Of a DNA stretch of 5,112 nucleotides, positions 1 through 5,095 are shown one piece after another. The translations under genes were made by a program, and so were the position numbers. A model generated the notes under the pieces. It had not been told where the DNA came from and searched no databases. It worked only from the letters and a program-made list of their open reading frames with translations. Numbering within the stretch: position 1 is the first letter of the stretch; each line of letters begins with the position of its first letter. The stretch comes from an uncultured Rikenella sp. (GTDB lineage Bacteria; Bacteroidota; Bacteroidia; Bacteroidales; Rikenellaceae), in NCBI RefSeq assembly GCF_910579375.1, contig NZ_CAJTUJ010000133.1, forward strand, positions 1-5,112, given 5' to 3'.

Positions 1-60
1 AGTAGCGCGATTCGTAGAATCGCCGGCCTGTTCGCCCAGCGGCTTTGCCGCTCGGGGGAG
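1..60 (+). repeat. Imperfect 60-nt direct repeat, copy A
   Basis: Aligns without gaps to 231-290 at an offset of 230 bp, with 44 of 60 positions identical by my hand count. Inside the hairpin at 7-23 the only differences from copy B are one compensated stem pair (A10-T20 here, G240-C250 in copy B) and two loop bases. That suggests the hairpin is preserved as a structure. Positions 51-58 (CTCGGGGG) are fully conserved. The unit may begin before the window. Confidence 0.6.
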
Positions 61-230
61 TGGGCGACAGGCCGAAGCCGTCAGAAAAAGGTGTCGCTTT
101 TGCGGTTCATAGAACCGCCGGGCATGCAGCGGGGCATCTTCGATGCCCGGGCCGGACGCCGCAGCCCGAACCCGACAGAATTGGGCGAGGTTGGTGCCCG
201 GGGTTAGGGCTTTACTCTCGAACGAGAGCG

Positions 231-290
231 AATAGCGCGGTTCTTCGAACCGCCGGCCTTGTTGCCCAGTAGCGAAGCCCCTCGGGGGTC
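231..290 (+). repeat. Imperfect 60-nt direct repeat, copy B
   Basis: Partner of the repeat at 1-60. It keeps the first hairpin (237-253) but not the second one: where copy A has AGCGGC-TTT-GCCGCT, this copy reads AGTAGCGAAGCCCCT and cannot form the same stem. It ends 34 nt before the first cassette. Confidence 0.6.
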
Positions 291-324
291 GATAGGAAAT
301 ACGGGTAAAAACATAAAAAAACAA

Positions 325-516
325 CCTAATCCCGCCCCGGGCAACCGCTATAGCCATATGGGAACTTTGTACTACAACGGAAATTACGGTTATAGTTATT
401 CGTGCTCAACCAACGAAACTAACGGCATGTTCTTGGACTTCAACACGCAGGAGCTCAACTCCAGCGGCGGGTACGACCGGGCCCACGGTCTTCAGTTGCG
501 TTGCCTCTCGGAATAA
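325..516 (+). pseudogene. Silent 3' gene cassette 1: FISUMP-type C-terminal segment
   Basis: Encodes 61 residues from PAPGNR to QLRCLSE and a TAA stop. The layout matches the end of FISUMP / C-type-lectin-like Bacteroidota surface proteins: P-A-x-G-[YF]-R, then G-N-Y-G-Y with a serine-rich strand, an F-x-L-x-F-like strand (here FLDF), and a final R-A-x-G-x-Q-L-R-C. The N-terminal part of such a protein is absent. The frame is open back to about 259 but that upstream sequence is repeat DNA, and neither ATG (259 or 358) has a convincing leader. The interior is AT-richer than its surroundings (351-460 is 47/110 GC by hand count). The last 27 nt (492-518) are identical to those of cassettes 2 and 3. 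A short inverted repeat, GCCC-ATA-GGGC, follows at 521-531. It is probably not expressed in place; an alternative is plain remnants of duplicated genes. Confidence 0.7.
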
Positions 517-518
517 AC

Positions 519-706
519 GGGCCCATAGGGCGTTCTACTGGCAGCCTCTACCCGAAACGGGCCGGGTCTACCCTAAATAAAAGCAGCCTTTGCTCTTGTC
601 TTGTTTTAACTCCCTGCGGCTCTTTGAGCCGCGCAGTTCGCCGCCACCCCACGCGGCGGACTGCAACTCGACGGAACTCGTTACGCTCACCGCTGGCGGC
701 GAACCG
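519..706. other. Spacer between cassettes 1 and 2, hairpin-rich
   Basis: No coding sequence is supported. It holds GCCC-ATA-GGGC at 521-531, an AT-richer stretch at 571-612 and the hairpin GCGGCTC-TTT-GAGCCGC at 616-632. It also has an 11-bp inverted repeat, GTTCGCCGCCA (636-646) with TGGCGGCGAAC (694-704). The left arm can alternatively pair with GCGGCGGAC at 653-661 (one G-T wobble), so two exclusive structures are possible. By contrast only 14 nt separate cassettes 2 and 3. Confidence 0.5.
616..632. repeat. 7-3-7 hairpin, GCGGCTC-TTT-GAGCCGC
   Basis: Perfect 7-bp stem with a TTT loop, lying between cassettes 1 and 2. It shares the GCGNNNC...GNNNCGC frame with the hairpins at 7, 102, 237 and 4740, but with a different, self-complementary stem interior. 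Confidence 0.55.
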
Positions 707-907
707 CCTAAACCCGCCCCGGGCTTCCGCGGCAACGATGGCGCGGTGAACCATGCCGGCAACTACGGGTTCAGCTGGTCCTCTTCCTCGATTGTCGCAA
801 CGGACTACCTCAGAGGATTCGGTTTGAGTGCGGGTTCGACGGGGCTTGCCCCGAACAGCCAGGAGACCTGCGGCCTCGGTATTCAGTTGCGTTGCCTCTC
901 GGAATAA
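707..907 (+). pseudogene. Silent 3' gene cassette 2: FISUMP-type C-terminal segment
   Basis: Encodes PKPAPGFR, then GNYGFSWSSS, a variable middle, and a terminal IQLRCLSE with TAA; 64 residues from PAPG. The 5' edge matches cassette 1 at 17 of 18 nt (325-342 against 707-724), and the last 27 nt (883-909) are identical to cassettes 1 and 3. The interior protein is strongly different but keeps the G-N-x-G, serine-rich and Q-L-R-C landmarks. The usual R-x-x-G before the Q-L-R-C end reads C-G-L-G here, so the conserved arginine is missing. It lies in a different frame from its neighbours, so the three cassettes are not one decayed gene. No start codon with a leader and no N-terminal half precede it. 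Confidence 0.7.
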
Positions 908-923
908 ACGGGGAGAGTGGCGC

Positions 924-1118
924 GCCCCGGGCTTCCGTGACTGTGGGTACTATAAACGGTTGGGCGAAATGATGGCTGTCGGAAATGATGGATATAGTTC
1001 GTCCTCGGCGGTCAGCGGTATCAACGGCATCTATTTGGGCTTCAGTGTAACGTGGGTCGGATATAACCATCCGGATAACCGTGGCCGCGGTCATCAGTTG
1101 CGTTGCCTCTCGGAATAA
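924..1118 (+). pseudogene. Silent 3' gene cassette 3: FISUMP-type C-terminal segment
   Basis: Encodes APGFR, a longer variable loop, GNDGYSSSS, the strand IYLGFSV, and NRGRGHQLRCLSE with TAA; 64 residues from APG. It starts 14 nt after the end of cassette 2. The 5' shared box is shorter than in the other two (CGCCCCGGGC, 923-932; the upstream CCTAA is missing). The 3' 27-nt box (1094-1120) is identical. Its stop lies 13 nt from the convergent glpK stop, with no obvious terminator between. The frame is intact despite the lack of a start or N-terminal region, which argues against simple decay. Confidence 0.7.
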
Positions 1119-1131
1119 ACAAGGGCTCGAC

Positions 1132-2643
1132 CTACTTCTCTTTGGCCCAGCCTCTGGCCCTTTCGACCGCCCGGTGCCAGTCCGCCAGCAGCCGTTCCGC
1201 CTCCGGTTCCGGAATGAGTGGCGCGAAAGCCCGATCCAGCTTCCAGAGCTGTTGCAACTCGTCCAGTCCCTTCCAGTAACCCACCGCCAACCCCGCCAGA
1301 AACGCCGCTCCCATCGCCGTAGACTCCAGCGTCAGAGGCCGCAGGATGTTCTCCCGCGAGACATCCGCCTGAAACTGCATCAGGAAATTGTTCGCCACCG
1401 CGCCCCCGTCCACCCGCATCTCGCGAGCCAGCGAACCCACGTCGCTCTCCATCGCCCCCAGAATGTCGTACACCTCGTAGGCGATCCCTTCGAGCGCCGC
1501 CCGCGCCAAGTAGGCCGACGTCGTGCCCCGCGTGATCCCCACGATCGTGCCCCGCGCATACTGATCCCAGTAGGGCGCCCCCAGCCCCGTCAGAGCCGGG
1601 ACGAAGTAGACCCCGCCATTGTCCGGCACCGACTCCGCCAGCTCCTCCGTCTCGGCCGACGACTTCACCACATGCACCGCGTCCCGCAGCCACTGGATCA
1701 CGGCCCCGCCCACAAAGGCGCTCCCCTCCAGCGCATAGGTCACCCGGCCGCCGATCCGCCACGCGATGGTCGTCAGGAGGCGGTTCTTCGACGCCACCGC
1801 CTGGTCGCCCGTGTTCGCCATCATGAAACACCCCGTCCCGTAAGTGGTCTTGACCATCCCCGGCTCGGTGCAGAGCTGTCCGAACAGAGCCGCCTGCTGG
1901 TCGCCCGCGATGCCCGAGATCGGAATCTTGGTCGAAAAGAGCGTCGTGGCCGTGTCGCAATAGATTTCGCTGCTGTCGCGCACCGTCGGGAGCATCGATT
2001 CCGGAATGTCGAACAGCTCCAGTAGCTCCCGATCCCACGCTAAGGAGTGGATGTTGAAGAGCATCGTCCGCGAGGCGTTGCTCACGTCGGTGACGTGCAC
2101 CCGGCCGCGGGTGAACTTCCAGACGATCCAGCTGTCCACGGTTCCGAAACAGAGTTTTCCCTTTTCGGCCCGCTCGCGGGCGCCTTCGACGTGGTCGAGG
2201 ATCCACTTGATTTTCGTGGCCGAGAAGTAGGCGTCGAGCATCAGGCCGGTTTTTGCCCGAATCGTTTCGGCCCGCCCCTCGCGTTTGAGGAGCTCGCAGT
2301 AGTCGGCCGTGCGCCGATCCTGCCACACGATGGCGTTGTAGATGGGCAGCGAGGTCTCGCGATCCCATACGATGGTGGTTTCGCGTTGGTTGGTGATCCC
2401 GATGCAGGCGATGTCGAGCCCCGTGAGGTCGGCTTTGGCAACGGCTTCGGCGGCGACGGAGGACTGGGTGTACCAGATCTCGCCGGGGTCGTGCTCGACC
2501 CATCCGGGCCGCGGGAAGATCTGTTCGAAGGGCTTCTGGGCGGAGGCTACGATGTTCCCGGCGTGGTCGACGATGATCGCGCGCGAGGAGGTCGTCCCCT
2601 GATCCAAAGCCAGAATGTATTTCTGTGTCAGTTCGGTTGCCAT
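1132..2643 (-). CDS. glpK: Glycerol kinase
   Basis: Cytoplasmic FGGY-family kinase, 503 residues, full length for GlpK. It catalyses ATP + glycerol to glycerol-3-phosphate, trapping glycerol in the cell and supplying GlpD, encoded upstream on the same strand. Visible motifs: the phosphate-binding DQGTTSSR at 14-21; glycerol-contact residues by alignment to E. coli GlpK R87-E88 (in TNQRET), W107, Y139 and D248 (GIAGDQQAALFG); GTGCF near 269-273; ALEGSAFVGGA near 304; the FGGY signature region GLGAPYWD near 353; and nucleotide-site DGGA near 412. Start: the ATG at 2643 precedes ATELTQKYILALDQG, which fits the family; an in-frame ATG at 2715 would add 24 residues translated from a palindrome and is rejected. 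The leader is A-rich without a Shine-Dalgarno. The E. coli fructose-bisphosphate loop (GGKGGTR before IPISG) is replaced by ATTLFSTK, so allosteric control is probably different. Confidence 0.97.
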   Translation of the reverse strand: MATELTQKYILALDQGTTSSRAIIVDHAGNIVASAQKPFEQIFPRPGWVEHDPGEIWYTQSSVAAEAVAKADLTGLDIACIGITNQRETTIVWDRETSLPIYNAIVWQDRRTADYCELLKREGRAETIRAKTGLMLDAYFSATKIKWILDHVEGARERAEKGKLCFGTVDSWIVWKFTRGRVHVTDVSNASRTMLFNIHSLAWDRELLELFDIPESMLPTVRDSSEIYCDTATTLFSTKIPISGIAGDQQAALFGQLCTEPGMVKTTYGTGCFMMANTGDQAVASKNRLLTTIAWRIGGRVTYALEGSAFVGGAVIQWLRDAVHVVKSSAETEELAESVPDNGGVYFVPALTGLGAPYWDQYARGTIVGITRGTTSAYLARAALEGIAYEVYDILGAMESDVGSLAREMRVDGGAVANNFLMQFQADVSRENILRPLTLESTAMGAAFLAGLAVGYWKGLDELQQLWKLDRAFAPLIPEPEAERLLADWHRAVERARGWAKEK

Positions 2644-2688
2644 GATGAATTTGTGTATGTGTCTTCGTTCTTCGGGTTGGAGGGTACT

Positions 2689-2712
2689 GTTCTTTCTGTG
2701 AACAGAAAGAAC
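2689..2712. repeat. Perfect 11-bp-arm palindrome in the glpK leader
   Basis: Arms GTTCTTTCTGT (2689-2699) and ACAGAAAGAAC (2702-2712) flank a central GA. It ends 45 nt upstream of the glpK ATG. It could be a dimeric repressor operator, an mRNA leader hairpin, or a dispersed intergenic palindrome. The sequence alone does not decide. Confidence 0.6.
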
Positions 2713-2784
2713 CAAAGAAACTTTAGAGGATGCTCACGCATCCTAAAGCTGCCGGCGGCCCAACTCTCGGACTTTCTTTGGGCC
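2712..2784. repeat. Nested inverted repeats
   Basis: CCAAAGAAA (2712-2720) pairs with TTTCTTTGG (2773-2781). Inside lies GGATGC-TCAC-GCATCC with a bulged CTTTA/TAAAG extension (2721-2748). An overlapping alternative pairs CGGCCCAA (2756-2763) with TTGGGCCG (2778-2785). The outer arm abuts the palindrome at 2689-2712, so the elements form a contiguous block. Confidence 0.5.
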
Positions 2785-2788
2785 GGGA

Positions 2789-2833
2789 GTTGTAGCGCGC
2801 TTAATGCAATCACAACCTTTGGCGCGCTACAAC
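2789..2833. repeat. Hairpin with 12-bp perfect stem
   Basis: GTTGTAGCGCGC (2789-2800) and GCGCGCTACAAC (2822-2833) are perfect reverse complements around a 21-nt loop. The stem can continue past one mismatch into GG/CC. No T tract follows on either strand, so it is a poor intrinsic terminator; a mobile or dispersed palindromic repeat is equally likely. Confidence 0.6.
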
Positions 2834-2979
2834 CCCGACCCAAAAGCAATCGCAGAGATTAAGGACTGCGGAGCCTAAGGAGTAGCGTAGCTAACTAAAA
2901 GTTTACCTTAAGGTTTCCTCCTTGCGCCTCGGCCATTCAAGTAAACTTGATGGCAACTCGGCTGCTACGTCGGTTTTGG

Positions 2980-3003
2980 TGCCGCTTTTTCCAAAAAGCG
3001 GCA
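2980..3003 (-). terminator. Hairpin after glpD, possible terminator
   Basis: TGCCGCTTTTT (2980-2990) and AAAAAGCGGCA (2993-3003) form an 11-bp stem with a 2-nt loop, starting 46 nt after the glpD stop. Its position suits transcription termination or 3'-end protection of glpD mRNA. On the minus strand it is followed by CCAAAACC and not by a U tract, so it is not a textbook intrinsic terminator. It may reduce, not abolish, read-through into glpK. Confidence 0.45.
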
Positions 3004-3049
3004 GTTCCGTCCGGCTCAAAGCACGGGTACACCAAAAACGAAAATTCGG

Positions 3050-4615
3050 TTATTTCAGCAGATAGCCATCCGCCAGTGCCGTGAACGCCGCGACCTGTTC
3101 CTGCTGCCAGTGCTCGTCGCGGCTCAGCTCCGTAGCCATCAGGGCCGCCACCCTCGGAGCCATTGCCATTGCCGCCCGGGCATCCAGCAGCAACATCCGG
3201 AGCCTGCGCGCCAGCACATCCTCCACCGTCACCGCCATCTCCTCGCGCACCGCCCAGACCACCTCCGCCCCCGTGTAAGGATAGTCCGGGTGGAGCCGTT
3301 CGGCCAGCTCCGGTCGCTCGTTCGCCAACGCCCGCACCTTCGGTTCGTCCGAGCCGTAGAAGTAGAACGGCGCTTCGAAATCCGTCGGCCCGTGGTAGCC
3401 GTGGATCGGGTAATGAGCCGTCATGCACTCCCGCGGCGGCAGCAGATTCAGCGCGATCGCCCGGTCGACCGTGTCCTGCGCCATCTTGCGATACGTCGTC
3501 CACTTGCCCCCCGTGATGGTGATGAGGTTCGACGGCGAGACGATGATCTTGTGGCTGCGCGATATCTCTTTCGTGCTTTTGCCCTCCTCTTTCGGCGCCG
3601 CCAGCGGCCGGAGCCCCGCAAAGACCGACAGCACGTCCTCCCGTGTGGGTTTGCGCGTCAGGTAGCGGCCCGCCGTGTCGAGGATGAACCGAATCTCCTC
3701 GTCCAACGCTTTGGGTTCCAGCTCGGGGTGTTCGCGGAGCGTGTCCGTCGTCCCCACGATCACCCGGTCGTGCCACGGCACGGCGAACAGCACCCGTCCG
3801 TCGTCCGTCCGGGGGATCATCACGGCGTTCGTTCCGCTGAGGAACGAGCGATCCAGCACGAGGTGAATCCCCTGGCTGGGTCGGACGATCGGCCGGTCTT
3901 CCGGGTTGTCCATCAGCAGGATCGAATCGACGAAGACCCCTGTCGCATTGATCACCGTCCGGCTCCGCACCTCGTGCGTTTCGCCCGTCAGTCGGTCTTC
4001 GACCCGCACCCCGTCGACTGTGCCGTCCGCCTTTTTGAGCAGCCCTGTCACCCGAGCGTAGTTCATGACGAAACCGCCGGCGTCCATGGCGGTCTGGGCC
4101 AGATTGACGGCCATCCGCGCGTCGTCGAACTGCCCGTCGTGGTAGAGCACGCCGCCCCGGAGCCCTTCGGCCCGGAGGCCGGGGATGAGTTCGAGGGTGG
4201 TTTTCCGCTTCTTGGGCAGCGATTTGCCGAGTCCCAACCGCCCGGCCATCAGGTCGTAGAGGGTGAGTCCGATGGTGTAGAACGGTTTTTCCCACCACCG
4301 GTAACACGGGATGACGAAGGCTTCGTTTTTGACCAGATGGGGGGCGTTTCGTTGCAGGAGTCCGCGCTCTTTGAGGGCTTCGAGGACGAGTCCGACGTCT
4401 CCCTGAGCCAGATAGCGCACTCCGCCGTGCACTAATTTGGTGCTTCGGCTGGAGGTTCCTTTGGCGAAGTCCTCCTGTTCGAAGAGGAGGGTGCTGAATC
4501 CGCGTGTGGCGGCGTCGACGGCGATTCCGAGCCCGGTTGCTCCTCCGCCGATCACGATGGTGTCCCAGATGCGTTCCCGGTCTGCGAGCGCCCGGATGCT
4601 ATTTTGTCGGTTCAT
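3050..4615 (-). CDS. glpD: FAD-dependent glycerol-3-phosphate dehydrogenase
   Basis: Membrane-associated flavoenzyme of 521 residues, close to the usual GlpD length of about 500. It oxidises sn-glycerol-3-phosphate to dihydroxyacetone phosphate and reduces quinone. Domains: N-terminal Rossmann FAD site with IGGGATGLG at 22-30; the conserved TSSRSTKLVHGGVRYL at 54-69 (FAD/substrate region); YHDGQFDDARM at 158-168; INATGVFVD near 222-230; GLRPL near 334-338, whose arginine matches the substrate-contact arginine of E. coli GlpD by motif; the family signature GGKWTTYRKMA at 369-379; then a helical C-terminal cap. Start: the ATG at 4615 lies 17 residues before the FAD strand WDTIVIGGG. The frame stays open upstream to 4942, but that extension is Arg-rich translation of hairpin DNA and is rejected. 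No Shine-Dalgarno is seen. It precedes glpK on the same strand. Confidence 0.97.
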   Translation of the reverse strand: MNRQNSIRALADRERIWDTIVIGGGATGLGIAVDAATRGFSTLLFEQEDFAKGTSSRSTKLVHGGVRYLAQGDVGLVLEALKERGLLQRNAPHLVKNEAFVIPCYRWWEKPFYTIGLTLYDLMAGRLGLGKSLPKKRKTTLELIPGLRAEGLRGGVLYHDGQFDDARMAVNLAQTAMDAGGFVMNYARVTGLLKKADGTVDGVRVEDRLTGETHEVRSRTVINATGVFVDSILLMDNPEDRPIVRPSQGIHLVLDRSFLSGTNAVMIPRTDDGRVLFAVPWHDRVIVGTTDTLREHPELEPKALDEEIRFILDTAGRYLTRKPTREDVLSVFAGLRPLAAPKEEGKSTKEISRSHKIIVSPSNLITITGGKWTTYRKMAQDTVDRAIALNLLPPRECMTAHYPIHGYHGPTDFEAPFYFYGSDEPKVRALANERPELAERLHPDYPYTGAEVVWAVREEMAVTVEDVLARRLRMLLLDARAAMAMAPRVAALMATELSRDEHWQQEQVAAFTALADGYLLK

Positions 4616-4739
4616 GGTGCGAACGTGTTGATTTCGGAGGGACAAGCAGCAAATTCTGCGCCAGAATGCTCGCGCGTCTGACGAGGCGGCGCGCGAACGA
4701 AGGTTGGGTTGAGGCGGCCTTGGGGTAGAGGTTGCCACA

Positions 4740-4756
4740 GCGAAACGTAGTTTCGC
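4740..4756. repeat. 7-3-7 hairpin, GCGAAAC-GTA-GTTTCGC
   Basis: Perfect 7-bp stem with a GTA loop, the same loop as the hairpin at 7-23, 125 bp upstream of the glpD start. Its stem interior (AAA/TTT) differs from the cassette-region copies but keeps the GCG...CGC frame. Confidence 0.55.
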
Positions 4757-4944
4757 CCGTCCACGGGACGTGGGGCCCGCGCGGCCCGAGCGCAGTACCC
4801 TCCTGTCGAACAGACGCGCGCCCCGCCAAAAGAAGCGATTCAAATATTTCGGCGCGAGCCGAATATGGATGAATCGCGCAAGGCGCGCGAAAAAAAACTT
4901 GATCCGCGCAAAAACTCCGTCGCCCGCCCGCTTAAAGGGCATAT

Positions 4945-4976
4945 TCTGCCGGTTGGCACTCGGCCAATCCGGCAGA
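4945..4976. repeat. 13-bp-stem hairpin upstream of glpD
   Basis: TCTGCCGGTTGGC (4945-4957) pairs with GCCAATCCGGCAGA (4963-4976), 13 base pairs with one bulged T (4968) and loop ACTCG. No T tract follows on either strand. It could close the transcript of a gene lying beyond the right edge or be another dispersed palindrome. Confidence 0.5.
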
Positions 4977-5028
4977 GCGAAAGCGGAGCCGCAGTGAGGC
5001 TGACACGGGGCGGAGAACTGGGGCGAGC

Positions 5029-5074
5029 TTTGGGCCGTGCTGCCGAGCCGTGGGGCTTGGATTTGGGCCGTGCT
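5029..5074 (+). repeat. 13-bp direct repeat, two copies
   Basis: TTTGGGCCGTGCT occurs at 5029-5041 and again at 5062-5074, a 33-bp period. The segment between carries related G/C words. Function unknown; the array may continue outside the window. Confidence 0.6.
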
Positions 5075-5077
5075 TCT

Positions 5078-5095
5078 GCGACCCTTTAGGGTCGC
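5078..5095. repeat. Hairpin GCGACCC-TTTA-GGGTCGC
   Basis: 7-bp perfect stem with a 4-nt loop, or 8 bp with a 2-nt loop. It shares the GCG...CGC frame of the small hairpins elsewhere in the window and is followed by GGGCCGAAGCC. A related GGCCGAAGCC also follows the repeat at 1-60 (70-79). Confidence 0.5.

Larger units (their letters stand above)
1..324. repeat. Hairpin-rich non-coding segment upstream of the cassette array
   Basis: I see no gene here. The segment is made of small inverted repeats. Four have a 7-bp stem and a 3-nt loop: GCGATTC-GTA-GAATCGC (7-23), GCGGTTC-ATA-GAACCGC (102-118), GGGCATC-TTC-GATGCCC (132-148) and GCGGTTC-TTC-GAACCGC (237-253). AGCGGC-TTT-GCCGCT lies at 38-52, extendable by flanking CCC/GGG, and CTCTCG-AA-CGAGAG at 215-228. 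The hairpins at 7, 102 and 237 are each followed directly by CGG. Positions 290-324 change character to an A-rich stretch just before the first cassette. Function unknown: it could be a family of short palindromic repeats, or structured RNA if transcribed. Confidence 0.6.
2644..3049. other. glpD-glpK intergenic region, palindrome-rich
   Basis: 406 bp without a supportable gene. Left to right it contains a long palindrome (2689-2712), nested inverted repeats (2712-2784), a 12-bp-stem hairpin (2789-2833), a small AGTAGC-GTA-GCTAACT hairpin (2882-2897), the 10-bp palindrome ACCTTAAGGT (2905-2914), an AAGTTTAC / GTAAACTT inverted repeat (2899-2906 with 2941-2948), and a hairpin just after glpD (2980-3003). 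I found no match to the Bacteroidota -7 box TAnnTTTG on the minus strand. A separate glpK promoter is therefore plausible from the spacing but not seen. Confidence 0.6.

Noticed and set aside
259..324. Start of a real gene for cassette 1 at the ATG at 259
   Set aside because: The upstream part translates the repeat at 231-290 and an A-rich spacer, with no signal peptide or FISUMP N-terminal region. The cassette begins at the shared edge near 325.
1..1131. CRISPR array or integron cassettes with attC sites
   Set aside because: The repeats are coding 3' ends spaced 391 and 211 bp apart, not short regular repeats. I see no attC-like core sites, Cas genes or integrase.
1081..2025. 314-residue plus-strand open frame over the 3' half of glpK
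   Set aside because: Arg/His/Pro-rich translation with no family features, lying antisense to a clear GlpK. Typical of GC-rich coding DNA.
1094..2503. 469-residue minus-strand open frame
   Set aside because: Shadow frame of glpK on the same strand; Gly/Arg-rich with no recognisable domain.
2644..2715. 24-residue N-terminal extension of GlpK
   Set aside because: It is translated from the palindrome at 2689-2712; the family start fits the ATG at 2643.
2628..2849. 73-residue minus-strand frame between glpD and glpK
   Set aside because: It is built from the palindromes of the gap and overlaps the glpK start; no sign of selection as protein.
2937..4307. 456-residue minus-strand open frame over glpD
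   Set aside because: Shadow frame of glpD; low-complexity Arg/Gly/Pro content.
3110..4435. 441-residue plus-strand open frame antisense to glpD
   Set aside because: Antisense shadow, His/Arg/Val-rich, no domain or leader.
4841..4872. glpD promoter at AATATTTG (minus strand)
   Set aside because: One mismatch to TAnnTTTG and no TTG at about 19-21 bp upstream; the closest is about 30 bp away.
4616..4942. 109-residue N-terminal extension of GlpD
   Set aside because: The translation is Arg-rich and comes from hairpin DNA; GlpD family proteins begin shortly before the FAD site, matching the ATG at 4615.
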